A DNA stretch of 64,000 bases from Alviniconcha marisindica (GCA_018857735.1 JABMCL010001586.1:682501-746500), one strand, 5' to 3'; shown: positions 45,040 through 55,772, counted from the stretch's first letter. The notes: generated by a model not told the origin, from the letters alone. A program made the numbers and translations.

Positions 45040-45658
45040 CGCCACAGTTAGGGTTAGTTCTCAGAAAGTGAAGAGTTTGGACTCACAAAACGGGCCCCCC
45101 GCCCCCCAACCCCCCCTTACCACATCGCCCAAACGACTGCATGCTGCCCCCCTTCCCAATCACAAGCCAAACTGCGGACACGCGGGGAAAGTGGCAAGAC
45201 AGGCCGACACCCTCTGAACCACAGCAGCCAGACAACGAGTAGCAGGAAGCGTTGAAAGAAGGGGAAAGCACTCCTCTTTACTCCGTCCATCTTAATGAAA
45301 AATCCCTGTCCCTCCGTCCTCCGCCACTTTGGCACAAGACGCTGGCAGCCAGCCGAGTCCTCTTCCTCCCATTCATGCCTCGCTTTCAGCTCCGTTTCCC
45401 GGCCAAACGGTCATTGTAGGAAACGCTAGATTGGCAATGTCAACCGTTTGCTGAGATGAAATGTAAGCGAGATCGCTGAGCGGCGCGGATGCTGTTGGCG
45501 CGGGACTACGTTGTGGGCCATTTAGTAAATTAATTTACTAATGTAAACACCGGCGGGGTTTTGTGGAGTAGGGAGCGGGGGCGGACCCTCCCGGCGGCCG
45601 TTGGCTTGTCACGCCTGCAGGAACAGGCTGGAGAGGGCCGGACTGAGGTCTTTGTGAC
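45040..45658. other. No gene assigned
   Basis: C-run at 45095-45116. Moderately GC-rich unique DNA; the - strand frames 45083-45335 are not recognisable. A TTAGGGTTAG at 45048 is a single occurrence, not a telomere. Confidence 0.4.
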
Positions 45659-45659
45659 C

Positions 45660-46108
45660 AGGACACCCACCCCCATCTTCCCTCCGTCACCCTTCACCCT
45701 CCCCCATCTTCCCTCCGTCACCCTCCCCTGTCACCCTCCCCATTTTCCCTCCGTCATCCTCCCCCATCTTCCCTCTGTCACCCTCCCCCATCTTCCCTCT
45801 GTCACCCTCCCCCATCTTCCCTCTGTCACCCTCCCCCATCTTCCCTCTGTCACCCTCCCCCATCTTCCCTCTGTCACCCTCCCCCATCTTCCCTCTGTCA
45901 CCCTCCCCATCTTCCCTCTGTCACCCTCCCCCATCCTCCCTCTGTCACCCTCCCCATCTTCCTTCTGTCACCCTCCCCCACTTCCCTCTGTCACCCTCCC
46001 CCATCTTCCCTCTGTCACCCTCCAACTTCCCTCTGTCACCCTCCCCATCTTCCCTCTGTCACCCTCCCCATCTTCCCTCTGTCACCCTTACCCATCTTCT
46101 CCTTGCCA
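45660..46108. repeat. Minisatellite, 24-bp unit, about 18 copies
   Basis: CCCCCATCTTCCCTCTGTCA plus ccct recurs every 24 bp, with 1-3-bp losses in later units. Confidence 0.96.
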
Positions 46109-46227
46109 ACCTCCCACACCGGACCCAACTTCCTGTTCCTGTCCGCCATGCTACCCTTTTCAGTTCTTTGAAAATCTTCCTTGAAAACTTTACTTTTCAC
46201 GAACCTTTCCCTCAGTTACGTTGTTCG

Positions 46228-46241
46228 CGCGGCGCGCGCGC

Positions 46242-46298
<57 letters not shown>
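46228..46298. repeat. (GC)n(GT)n microsatellite
   Basis: GCGCGCGC run into GT repeats. Confidence 0.97.
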
Positions 46299-46299
<1 letters not shown>

Positions 46300-46499
46300 A
46301 CTTGCTTTTCAATCGTTAGCGTAGAAACATATGTATGTTTAAAAGGATTTGTAAGCGTTTAGGGTCAGTGCAGGTGAAGCGCGCAAAGTGCCCTTGTATC
46401 ATCACTATTTTCACCTCTAAAGTTATTGCTAGAAAGCAGAGTTGTCCGGACCAAGTGCAGTCTGTGACCTCCAAACGTGTGCAGCCTCTCTATCGGTTC

Positions 46500-46712
46500 C
46501 AGTAGAAAAACTCTTTAACTGTTCTATTATCAACCTTTATTCTGTCACATTTCTCTCTCTGTCTGTTCCACTAGAAAACTCTTTATCTGTTCTATTATCA
46601 ACCTTTATTCTGTCACACTTCCCTCTCTGTCTGTTCTATTATCAACCTTTATTCTGTCACATTTCCCGCTCTGTCTGTTCTATTATTAACCTTTATTCTG
46701 TCACACTTCCGT
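46500..46712. repeat. Minisatellite, about 44-66-bp unit, 4 copies
   Basis: TCAACCTTTATTCTGTCACA recurs with TCTCTGTCTGTTC; the first two units contain an extra ccactagaaaactctttat. Confidence 0.9.
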
Positions 46713-46894
46713 GCGCCCAGCTTCAGCTGAGGTTGTGAACTGTTCCGTCCAAAATCTGTCAAAACAGACCGGAAATTGCTGAACACGTAATAATAATTTA
46801 GACCCCAACGTCTGCATTTGGATCCTTAATTTGTTGGGTAAGTTAACAGTGCAAAACCTTCGCCCTCATTTTATGCTGTTGTGTTGTTGTTTTT

Positions 46895-47235
46895 TCATGG
46901 TAAGTCCTATTTTTCCATGGAAAGTCCTATTTTTTCAAAGAAAGTCCTGTCCATTTTTTCACGGAAAGTCCTGGCCATATTCCAAGTCCTGTCTACTTTT
47001 TTTATGGAAAGTCCTGGCCATTTTCCATGGAAAGCCCTGGCCATTTTCAATGGAAAGTCCTGACGATTTTCCATAGAAATTCCTGGCCATTTTCCATGGA
47101 AGTCCTGGCCATTTTCCATGGAAAGTCCTGACCATTTTCCATAGAAAGTCCTGGCCATTTTCCATGGAAAGTCCTGACCATTTCCCCATGGAATGTCCTG
47201 GCCATTTTTTGCATGGTAAGTCCTGATCAATTTCC
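46895..47235. repeat. Minisatellite, 23-bp palindromic unit, about 14 copies
   Basis: TTTTCCATGGAAAGTCCTGG recurs. Each intact unit contains TTTCCATGGAAA, a perfect 12-bp palindrome, so either strand can fold into a row of small hairpins. First units are T-rich and more diverged. Confidence 0.93.
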
Positions 47236-47277
47236 CCAGGGGAAAGCCAGCTTAGGCCGAGTGATGCTACCAGCCTG

Positions 47278-47332
47278 TTAATTTATTTCTGACGTTCATG
47301 CCTGTTAATTTATTTCTGACGTTCATGGGTTT
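47278..47332. repeat. 27-bp tandem duplication
   Basis: TTAATTTATTTCTGACGTTC in two adjacent copies. Confidence 0.9.
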
Positions 47333-47449
47333 GTGCCGAAGCGGACATTGTTTTTGGCATGTACAGGAACATTCTGAAATATACTGAGAGAGGTGGCTGG
47401 GAAACAGAAAGGAGGGTGATAAGGACGGACAGACACACAGAGAGGGAGA

Positions 47450-47560
47450 GAGAGATTTATTTGCGAGGGTAACAGAATAAGTCCAAACATAGCACTTTTT
47501 GTTTTTACATCCAGAGCTCGGGGCAAATATCAATTGACTGTCAAAGATACAAGGTCAGCT

Positions 47561-47636
<76 letters not shown>

Positions 47637-47645
47637 GGGGGGGGA
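47450..47645. repeat. GA microsatellites around a short LINE-tail-like segment
   Basis: A short GA run (47440-47455) precedes GATTTATTTGCGAGGGTAAC; 47565-47635 is a GA tract ending in G-runs. The ATTTATT start beside GA recalls the reversed LINE ends at 5541 and 53041, but I cannot define an element. Confidence 0.5.
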
Positions 47646-48230
47646 GGAGGGGAGGGAGAAGTTATTTTCTCCTCTTTTTCTCTCTCTCTCTTTGTTTTTT
47701 GTTTTTGTGGGCCTTTTGGAGGAATCTTTTCCATAACCTCTGTCCTTTAAACTAAAAGTCAGCCTAAAATAGTTGTATTGCGAGAAAAGCTCAAAGAGGC
47801 GGGCCGATGGCCCCGGGCCCCGTGGCGAGTGCCGCTTGATGAAAGAGACTGGAGCCTGGCTCTCGGATAACATCTGCACACACTCCTGTCGGCTGCACGG
47901 CTGAAACACGGCCCACTGCTTGGCCAGGCGGTAGTGTGGTCGATCCGGTCTGTTACTGACGCCGACAATAATTCTGAAACGTTTCCTGCTGGAGACTGGC
48001 TCTGATCCGACGGGATGACAGTGGGTTTAAGGCGAACCCCGAGTAAACAGACAGAGTTAATGAGCGCCGGAAAGACGCGACACGAAGACAACACTGAGCA
48101 AAACCCGAATCGCTCACAGTAACTCCACAGTAATTAACTCCACAGCAACTCTCACCTGGCATTATTTCTGTTCAGCGCTAATTAACTCCTTTTGCTTGCT
48201 GACTATATGTACGCAAGCGCTCTAGGCCTC
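47646..48230. other. No gene assigned
   Basis: GC-rich patch at 47790-47900 (gatggccccgggccccgtgg). ORFs overlap on - without domains. 48110-48160 contains short direct repeats of taactccaca(g). Confidence 0.4.
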
Positions 48231-48234
48231 AGTA

Positions 48235-48273
48235 CCCCCCCCCCCCCCCCCCTCCCCCTCACGTAACGAGGGT

Positions 48274-48304
<31 letters not shown>

Positions 48305-48308
48305 GGGT
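48235..48308. repeat. Facing poly-C and poly-G runs
   Basis: A C-run of about 18 (48235-48252) and, after a short GT stretch, a G-run of about 20 (48288-48307): a strong potential hairpin. Confidence 0.9.
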
Positions 48309-48334
48309 ACTGGAATGCCCGTGTTCGTCTGTCC

Positions 48335-48500
48335 TGTCCGTGTGACCAGGCTTTGTCCAGATGGTATCTTCTGAACTGTTTGTAACCAAACCTGGCATGG
48401 TGGTGCATCACTGAGGTTTGCCTTGCGAAAAAATTGGGATGCCATCTTCAAGGTCACAGAGGGGGCCTTTCTCATCAAGGTATGACTGTTTCTACTCACA
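48335..48500 (-). repeat. Inverted copy of the TGACCTTGA-motif repeat
   Basis: GTAACCAAACCTGGCATGGT is the complement-sense version of the CAAGTTTGGTT segment of the 10430-11290 array, and TTCAAGGTCACAG carries the reversed motif. A second, later CATCAAGGTATGAC may be a partial copy. Confidence 0.6.
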
Positions 48501-48529
48501 GGGGGGTGATTGTTTTTTTTCTAGAGGGT

Positions 48530-49680
48530 TAACTTTTCATACGCTCATAAAGATATGGCCAACAGAACGAAAAAGGGCGTGGTTGGTATTTTAAAACTTC
48601 TATGAACTTCTATGGCGATCAGTCCCCTAAACTCTTTTTCAAACTGTTTGATTGCCAAATTCAGCCCATTCTTACTTGTGGTTCTGAGGTTTGGGGCCTG
48701 GTAGCTGACAACATAATCACTGAGAGAATTAATTTATTTAAAACACTAATGACTGTTAGTTCAAGAACGCTGAATTCGCTTGTTTATGGAGAAACGGGTA
48801 GATTTGCACATACACGAGATGCATTAAATATTGGTTGAATATTCTAAGAATGCAAGAAGACCGAATACCCTTCAAATCGTACAAAATGCTTTATAATATG
48901 CACTGTAACAACAAAAACAACTGGGTCTCCTGTGTTTGCTTCACATTGTATAGATGGATATGGATACGGTTGGGAAAACCAGGGTGTTTGTAATATGAGC
49001 CTTTTTATGTGAATTTAAACAGAGATTTATTGACAGTATCTCCAAGGATGGAACAGTGACATTAATTCCAAGGATCGCTATGCCTTTCCCCCCTCATTTA
49101 AACAAACACATGGATTGTCTCAATATTTGTTGACAGTCAAAAACGACGCTTTAAAAAGGAACCTAGTGAGACTGAGACTTGGTATGCCTTTCTTGAAACC
49201 GCATCGGCTACGTTTTTCAAAACAACACAGGAGAACTTTGACTGCCGTTCCTGCGAAGATACAGATGATACACTTCTTGTTGGTATGCCCGAAATACTCA
49301 GTGCTAAGAGAAAGGCATATACCTACTAAATTGTACACCCGCCCATCAGCCTGTAAAATGGCATTGCTCTTAGCAGACAACAACTCTTGCGATTTATTAT
49401 CCAAAGCATTTGCTGTGAGAAGTGAGCGGAATTAGTCCGGGTTCACGATACGTGTAGAAGCCGTGCTGACCACCACATAAGGATTGTTCTGATGATTGCA
49501 TTTGCTTGTTCTGGTATTTTGTTTCATACAATAGGCTTTGGTAAATCCTTAAATTCTGCTGTGCGAAATGAACATGTATATTGACCAGGGTGTATGTATT
49601 TGTAACTCATCCCCCCCCCCCCCCCCCCATTGATACGGGCAGATGGCCGAGCTCAATAAACATTCGTATTCGTACTCTCT
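48530..49680 (+). mobile_element. LINE-C, 5'-truncated retrotransposon
   Basis: From about 48556 the frames give ANRTKKGVVGILK, then KLFFKLFDCQIQPILTCGSEVWGL (48626-48697), SSRTLNSLVYGETGRF (48752-48799), a decayed middle, and from 49115 QYLLTVKNDALKRNLVRLRLG followed by a zinc-knuckle-like HFLLVCPKYSVLRERHI block. This is the post-RT region of a Jockey-like LINE. It ends with AGCTCAATAAACATTCGTAT then TCGTACTC passing into a CT microsatellite, a typical LINE 3' end with a short tandem tail. A C-run sits at 49611-49628 in the 3' UTR. Confidence 0.82.
48602..49435 (+). pseudogene. LINE-C post-RT coding remnant
   Basis: Two readable blocks (48602-48838 and 49115-49435) separated by about 275 bp in which the frame is broken several times (WVSCVCFTLYRWIWIRLGKP-like text around 48930-48980). 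The second block ends AFAVRSERN-stop at 49435. The catalytic RT motifs are missing because of 5' truncation. Similar in kind to the end of LINE-B but not the same subfamily. Confidence 0.8.
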
Positions 49681-50003
49681 CTCTCTCTGTCTCTCTCTGT
49701 CTGTCTGTCTGTCTCTGTGTGTGTGTGTGTGTGTGTCTCTCTCTCTCTCTCTCCAATTTCTTTGCCCTCTCCTTCTGTCTCTGTCTCTCTGCACTTTCTT
49801 TGCCCTATCCCTCTGTCTCTGTGTGTGTCTCTCTCCACTTTCTTTGCCATCTCCCTCCCCCCCCCCCTCTCTCTCCACTTTCTTTGCCCTCTGTCTCTGT
49901 CTATTTGTCTGTCTCTGTCTCTCTCTCTCCACTTTCCTTTCCCTTTCTTTGTCTCTGTCTCTCTCTGTGTCTGTCTGTCTGTCTGTCTGTCTCTCACCAC
50001 TTT

Positions 50004-50060
<57 letters not shown>
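49672..50060. repeat. (CT)n/(TCTG)n-rich tract
   Basis: CT, TCTG and GT stretches, with CCACTTTCTTTGCCCTCT recurring about six times (a loose 50-60-bp repeat at 49755-49945), and a pure CT run at 50008-50058. Continuous with the tail of LINE-C. Confidence 0.92.
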
Positions 50061-50062
<2 letters not shown>

Positions 50063-50064
50063 CT

Positions 50065-50515
50065 TTCTTTCCCCTTCTCCTTCTCCCCTCTGCATTCTCT
50101 CTTTCCTTCTCTTTGTCATTCTCCAATCCCGCTCCCCCTTTATCTCTCCACCTACCTTCCGCTCCTGTCATTTAGATGTGAACCAGTAGAAGACAACTCG
50201 GCGGTCAATACGTGGAACGAGTTGTGGCGCACCTTTGCGGCGAGACGCGCTGTCTGACTGGCTGCCGTTCTTTATGGCCAGCGGGGAAGGCATTGGCCAC
50301 ATCCGGACAGCCCCATCAGCCCGGCCAGTCAGCACTTGCTCATCGGCGATTCGGCTCACAGCATTATCGAGTGGGACATCCCGCTTCTGTCGGCGTGCAC
50401 GTGCTGCTCGGCCATCGTGCTCATTTGGCGCCGGGTCACGCTTCAACGACCAAATAGCGTCGGACTCTCTTGAGTGGGTTCTTGTTCACTAGTGACCTAG
50501 TTTTGTGTGTTATCT
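50065..50515. other. No gene assigned
   Basis: 50170-50480 is GC-richer, with ORFs open in three frames on both strands (81-92 codons); none shows a domain or matching splice sites. Confidence 0.35.
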
Positions 50516-50517
50516 GT

Positions 50518-50609
50518 TGGAGCGCGCGCGCGCACTCGCGCGCATGTGTGTGTTCGTTCGTAAGTGAATTTTTATGAGTGTGTACGTCTGGGTGTACGTG
50601 GGTGTGTGT

Positions 50610-50670
<61 letters not shown>
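50518..50670. repeat. (GC)n patch and (GA)n microsatellite
   Basis: GCGCGCGCGC at 50522-50531; GA repeats at 50612-50668. Confidence 0.96.
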
Positions 50671-50671
<1 letters not shown>

Positions 50672-50861
50672 CTTCTTTTAACCACCAACGCCGAACAAAG
50701 CTGTCTAAGAAGGCGACGATCAAAGAGCTACTCTGTAACTCAAGACTAAATCAGCAGGACCCCGCATCGCTTACTATGTCCACTTCAACAGGCGCGAACC
50801 TCTCCAACCCGTGAAAGGTCGTATGAAGACGACTCAGGGTCACAGGTGACGTCACCACATC

Positions 50862-51862
50862 TGGGGCCTTAACTATGAATCGGGACTACGGTAGGCCAGG
50901 CCTAAACCAAAGTCCCTGACTTTAGAGTCCGAGACTTTGAGTTAGGCAAAGTTCGTATCCATGGATGCGGACAATGGTCGAGACAACAGAGTCTCCGACT
51001 TCGCGCTGATAAGAAAGTGGTCATCACACGCGTCTTCGCTTGTGCTAACTTTAGACGGGGCAATCCCATCTGGGCATGCACACCGACACGCTTCGTTCAC
51101 TTCCCTGCGACGTATTTCGCACGCGCAAACATCGGTAAACATAAACATTAGGTGAAGGCATGCCTGGCAGGCCCCGATTCTGGATGTGATTCGCCTTGTT
51201 TTATTTCTGCAACACCCAAGCGACCTCGACGAGGTCATTATTCGTAAAAACGCTAATCTATCGACATCTTCGATGGAGTATTCTTCTTGGCATTTACTGA
51301 ATCAAGTAACCGTAGCATCGTCTGCTGCGTCGGCCATTTTGAACGTTATGAAATCAGGTAGCGTACGCTGTGCAGATGAATTTAAATAACAAGAAAATAA
51401 ATCAAGTGAGAATGTAAGACGTCAAGCAAACTTGCTCTCATAATAATTTGCAAACATTAAATCGTGAGTGCGGCCTTTCTTCCCTCCAAAATGAAAGAGC
51501 TTTGGCCGACGAACATCTAGTATTCATTTGACGAAGTAAACGAAAGAAAAGAAAAGAAATTAAAAAGAGAGAAGCCGCTGGATTCAGACGTAAAGAGGCA
51601 ACAACAGCAAAAAACTAACAAAAACAACCAGAAAAACCAACTTTCCAAGCATAACAAGGCTAAAAGCAGTCATAGTCCCGGGCCTACGACCTTTAGTCCA
51701 GCGAAATCGCTAGCCTAAATATCGGCTGTTTAGGCCCGAGGTTCGGCCCGGACTTTGGTGTAGTCCCGGTCCATGGTTACCACTGATTTTGGGGCCATTG
51801 TCAATAGCCTTGAGATTTAGGCCGGCCTACCGCTTTAGGCCCGATTCATAGTTAAGGCCCCA
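50862..51862. mobile_element. 1-kb DNA transposon-like element with terminal inverted repeats
   Basis: Left end TGGGGCCTTAACTATGAATC at 50862; the right end at 51862 is its exact inverse over at least 23 bp. Similarity resumes further in with CGGTAGGCC(A/G)GGCCTAAA, and GGACTACACCAAAGTCC-like text also recurs inward. Inside, a - strand frame from about 51343 opens with MADAADDATVT, meets a stop, then continues to 50942 without a recognisable transposase. Target duplication is not evident (left flank ACATC, right flank CTGCT). Probably non-autonomous; superfamily undetermined. Confidence 0.75.
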
Positions 51863-51919
51863 CTGCTCTCTAAATACCCGTGACACAGGGTTTCCACCAA
51901 GCTCCAAGCACTGGATTAC

Positions 51920-52350
51920 GACATCCTTCCTTCAACCACTGCCGCATTTAGTTACGCCATAGGGTCCAGAAAACTGTCAGCTAACGAGCAGTGTTTTGTT
52001 GGTGCTCAAACAGTAGTAAGTTTGTTACAAACAACTCAGATTATATCACACGTTTGTTTTATAACTGACCATGTGGCTTACGCCAGTTCAAATAAAACCA
52101 TTATCGTTTGAATCGAGACGGAACTCTTTTTTTTTCTTTTTTCTTTTTACCGGGGGTGGATACGCCTCATGTTTACGTGCGTGCTTGGGCGCTAGGTTGC
52201 TTCCACAGTCTTATCGGTACCCGAACCTTTCGGAGGGCGCTGACCGCGTCGCTGGACAGCTGCGCGGAGATAAAGAGTGCCCCTTCAGTGGCGTAACTGA
52301 ATCTGGCAGCGTTTGGAGGAAGGTGCCGGAAAGCGGTGCTCGGAGTATGG
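51920..52350. repeat. 430-bp dispersed repeat, copy 1
   Basis: Matches 62085-62470 over its length: GAAAACTGTCAGCT, TTACGCCAG...CAA(A/C)TAAAACCA, ATCGTTTGA(A/C)TCGAGA, ACGCCTCATGTT(T/C)AC, GGGCGCTGAC and GCGGAGAT(A/G) occur in the same order. The two copies have many substitutions and small indels, so the duplication is old. No coding potential recognised. Confidence 0.8.
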
Positions 52351-52359
52351 GTTTCCACA

Positions 52360-52485
52360 CCCCGCACCACACCACACCACACACACCTCCTCCCCACACC
52401 CCCTCCCTCTCCCCATCCCCCTCCCCCTCCCCACCCCACCCCCCTCCCCACCCCCCTCCCCACACCACCTCCACCTCCCCGCCCA
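52360..52485. repeat. C-rich (CACACC/CCCCTCC) low complexity
   Basis: CCACACCACACC then CCCCTCCCCACC-type text; G-rich on -, potentially quadruplex-forming. Confidence 0.9.
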
Positions 52486-52489
52486 GACA

Positions 52490-52969
52490 AGTGGCGCATT
52501 CCGCGTGTTTGCGCAGGCGCAGGGGGGAGACAACTGGGCGAAGAGCGTCAATGTGGAGAAGGAATGGAGGCCCCGGGCAATGGGGACTTTTGATCCCGCT
52601 TCTTAGAAAGGTCATTCTGGAATCGTATTGGACTTGGAATCTTGCTGCGGGGCGCTAAACTTTAACCACTGAAAATAAGTCAGTTTTTTGCAATCGAAAT
52701 TAGACATCTTCTGAGCCTTATCCGAATTAAGGTTTGACGTATTTGGGTTCACGCGAGGAAACGTTTCTTGGAAAAAAGCATAACGACTGCAACTTATTGC
52801 TGGCCGAAGCTGATATGAAGTCCTTTTCTCCTTGGAAGTCCACTTATTGTAAAACGTCACAATTTTCGTATTTGATCCAGTCAGAGCTGTTATTGTACAA
52901 GCGAGGTTACGGTGATCGTTTCAAGATCCGAACATGGCTTGAATGTTGATTGCATTACAGCCAGAGAAA

Positions 52970-52972
<3 letters not shown>
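52490..52972. other. No gene seen
   Basis: Unique DNA with short unrecognised ORFs. Confidence 0.4.
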
Positions 52973-52974
<2 letters not shown>

Positions 52975-53042
<68 letters not shown>

Positions 53043-53235
53043 CGAACTCGAACTCGAAAACTTTATTTTCCAAGGATTGTAGTTTAGGTTCATTTAAACC
53101 TGTCTAACAACTAGTCCTTGCTAAACTACTGAATAAGTGAAACATGGAGAAACAATTATATGAAGAAAACAAAACAAAAAACTTTACAAACTCGATTAAT
53201 ATTTAAACATGATAAACAATATACAAACAAATAAA

Positions 53236-53314
<79 letters not shown>

Positions 53315-53315
53315 A
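52975..53315 (-). mobile_element. LINE-like 3' end between two GA tracts
   Basis: GA at 52976-53040, then CTCGAACTCGAACTCGAAAA CTTTATTTTCC, which in reverse reads as a LINE 3' end (AATAAAG followed by a GAGTTC-repeat tail and a CT tract), like the tail of LINE-C. The body (53060-53235) has no RT codons. A second GA tract occupies 53237-53313. Confidence 0.55.
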
Positions 53316-53370
53316 TCGCTGTAACATTACACCATTTGTTCGGGTTACAGTGTGTTTGTCTATCTTGTTC

Positions 53371-53414
53371 TTGATTCTAGGACTCTGTCCGATCCTGAAT
53401 GATGAAAGGTCTTA
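53371..53414. repeat. 39-bp minisatellite, left stump
   Basis: Contains GATCCTGAATGATGAAAGGT followed by CTTA, the same unit as the array at 54040-54365. The rest of the array lies beyond the MITE. Confidence 0.9.
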
Positions 53415-54039
53415 AGCCCGTTCTTAATTGAACGAATGTTTGTTCGCGAACCTAGTTGGAAGTATTCGGCGAAGCTAGTTGGTTCTTAATTGGGCGAACT
53501 TTTCTTCGCGATCCTAGTTGGAAGTATTCGTCGAAGCTATATTCGGGGTCCAAAAAGCTTCGCTCAATATGTTCTGGGAACATTCGCCCTGTTCGACGAT
53601 CATTGCCTCTGATTGGCTGAGAGCAGAGCTCTCCTGTGGATGAAGAAAAATAAAAATAAAAATGGATGACGGTGTCGCTAGGTTCTTCACTCGCTTCGGA
53701 GGGAATTTCTTTATTTGTTGACTTGTGGGAGGCGCAGCCTTGTCTCGGAGACCCAGAATGAGATAGTAGTTAGTTGAATTACCCTGTGAGGGATGATGAA
53801 AGTATACTGACTTGACTTGACTTTAGCCTACATTTTCGATCATGCTGTCTGCTGCGCGTCTGCCGCAAGTTCGGGCCGAAGCTTGCATCTCATTACAAGC
53901 CAGTTGAGAACGAAGTAAAGTTTGGACTGTCCGAACCATGTTCGGCGAACTAAAAGTTCAATTAAGAAACGAATCATAGTTCGTCGAAGTGTCCGAAGTA
54001 TGTTCGGCGAACAAACATTCGCCCAGTTAAGAACGGGCT
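53415..54039. mobile_element. 625-bp MITE with TTA target duplication
   Basis: Ends AGCCCGTTCTTAATTGAACG and its imperfect inverse (right end read inward: AGCCCGTTCTTAACTGGGCG), followed on both sides by GAATGTTTGTTCG. TTA flanks it at 53412-53414 and 54040-54042. Removing it restores an intact 39-bp minisatellite unit (GGTC-TTA-GTGCAG). A 3-bp TTA duplication is typical of PIF/Harbinger elements. No transposase; internal sequence includes further short inverted pieces (TTCGGCGAA). Confidence 0.85.
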
Positions 54040-54365
54040 TTAGTGCAGATACTGTTCGATCCTGAATAATGAAAGGTCTTAATGCACTGTTCGATCCTGA
54101 ATGATGAAATATCTTAGTGCAGGTACTGTTCGATCCTGAATGATGAAAGGTCTTAGTGCAGATACTGTTCGATCCTGAATGATGAAATATCTTAGTGCAG
54201 GTACTGTTCGATCCTGAATGATGAAATATCTTAGTGCAGGTACTGTTCGATCCTGAATGATGAAATATCTTAGTGCAGGTACTGTTCGATCCTGAATGAC
54301 GAAATGTCTTAGTGCAGGTACTGTTCGATCCTGAATGACGAAATGTCTTAGTGCAAATACCTCTT
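54040..54365. repeat. Minisatellite, 39-bp unit, about 8 copies
   Basis: ACTGTTCGATCCTGAATGAT recurs every 39 bp with variants gaaaggtc/gaaatatc/gacgaaatg. One copy near 54090 is shortened. Confidence 0.95.
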
Positions 54366-55108
54366 GTCCCCGGGTGCATATGAGGTGCATCAGATTACTA
54401 TATATATCACTCTTTTCATTGTTGTGATGGGGAGTCGGATGGAGGCGGGGAGGGGGTGGTTGGTGAGGGGGGGGGGGGGGCGTCACCCTTTCAGTAGTAT
54501 AGCAGGCTATTGCTGAAGATTTCGGTCTGTGACTTGCCCATTCGTTGGTTGTTTGGCAGGTCGTTGAGGAAGAATTTGATTTGTGACTATAAACAACTTG
54601 ACGCACAGGGGTGTGATGGAAAATCAGTCATGCTTGGCCGTCGCTCTGCGGATGGATGGGAAATTAGCTTATTGCCGTAACTCATTCACTTGGTGGACTG
54701 TGGTTAAGAACAAATACCCAAGGACGATGCAATAACAAATCTGTCAAACTTGGACTCTTTTTGTGCAAGTGGCGGGCAGGGAGGTGGTTTCTTACCCAAC
54801 AAGACTGAGATAAAATTGGAATACCGCAAAAACACTTGAACCACCGGAACCTTGTGTCAGCAAAATTGCTACCCAAAATCATCCTCGGGATAAAAACAAC
54901 AACAACAACAAAAAGCAGTGTGAAGATGGTTTGAATTAAGCCTCCATACAAATAAGAGCCCTTATTTTGGCAGTCTTCCCCGAGGGGGACTTTGGGGTGG
55001 GAGCGTGTAATATCGGCAAGTAACGCCGTCATCTTGTTTTCCAACAACCCTCACATGATTTCATGTCCGTCATGCCTCTCGTTGCGTATAAGGCCCAAAC
55101 ACACAAAG
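54366..55108. other. No gene; one G-run
   Basis: G-run at 54469-54480. Otherwise unique DNA; the - strand frame 54682-55047 shows one hydrophobic stretch (TIFTLLFVVVVVFI) but that lies over a (GTT)n repeat at 54895-54912, so it is probably chance. Confidence 0.4.
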
Positions 55109-55110
<2 letters not shown>

Positions 55111-55169
<59 letters not shown>

Positions 55170-55174
55170 CGTGC

Positions 55175-55208
<34 letters not shown>

Positions 55209-55311
55209 ACGCGTGCGTGCGCGCATGCGTGTGCGCGCGCGTTTGTGTATGTGTGCGTGCGTGCGAGCGTGCGTGCGTGCGTGTGTGTGTATGTGTGTGT
55301 GTGTGTGTGTA
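55111..55311. repeat. (GT)n with (GCGT)n interruptions
   Basis: About 200 bp of alternating GT/GC dinucleotides, potentially Z-forming. Confidence 0.97.
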
Positions 55312-55693
55312 GTGGGGAGAGGAAGGGTACCTATTTTATCTCAGCGTGAGCCTCACGTTATGCGAGGAGTAAGCAGAGAGAGACACTGGAGCAATACAGC
55401 TAAATGGCCTAGGCAGGAAAGACAGTTTGCAAAGGGAAAACCTGCTGGCGCTAGGCGAAGCCTGGATGGCTGTATCTTGACACACCCCAGGTTTTGAAGG
55501 TACAGCTTACAAAGAGAGCATGTCAATATCCTGACACAGCTCAGGCTTTGATGGTATAGCCTACAAAGGGAGAAATTGCCGACGCAAGGCGCAAGGCGAA
55601 GTAATCATGTCAGTATCCTGACACAGCTCAGGCTTTGAAAAAACCGTTGTTATCACAGTACAAGGGACGTTAATTTCTGCGTCATCAGTACCT

Positions 55694-55695
<2 letters not shown>
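55312..55695. repeat. Degenerate tandem phrase, otherwise unique
   Basis: TATCCTGACACAGCTCAGGC occurs at about 55528 and 55611, with a looser copy (tatcttgacacaccccaggt) at 55473: a three-copy remnant of roughly 60-80-bp spacing. No gene. Confidence 0.6.

Positions 55696-55697
<2 letters not shown>

Positions 55698-55770
<73 letters not shown>
55698..55770. repeat. (GA)n microsatellite
   Basis: Pure GA. Confidence 0.98.

Positions 55771-55772
<2 letters not shown>

Noticed and set aside
45048..45057. Telomere-like TTAGGGTTAG
   Set aside because: A single occurrence with no array; no telomeric tract in the window.
45561..46184. 207-codon proline/leucine-rich frame
   Set aside because: It is the 24-bp array translated; no independent coding evidence.
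54682..55047. Possible single-pass membrane protein on -
   Set aside because: The hydrophobic run comes from a (GTT)n simple repeat; no signal peptide or domain supports it.
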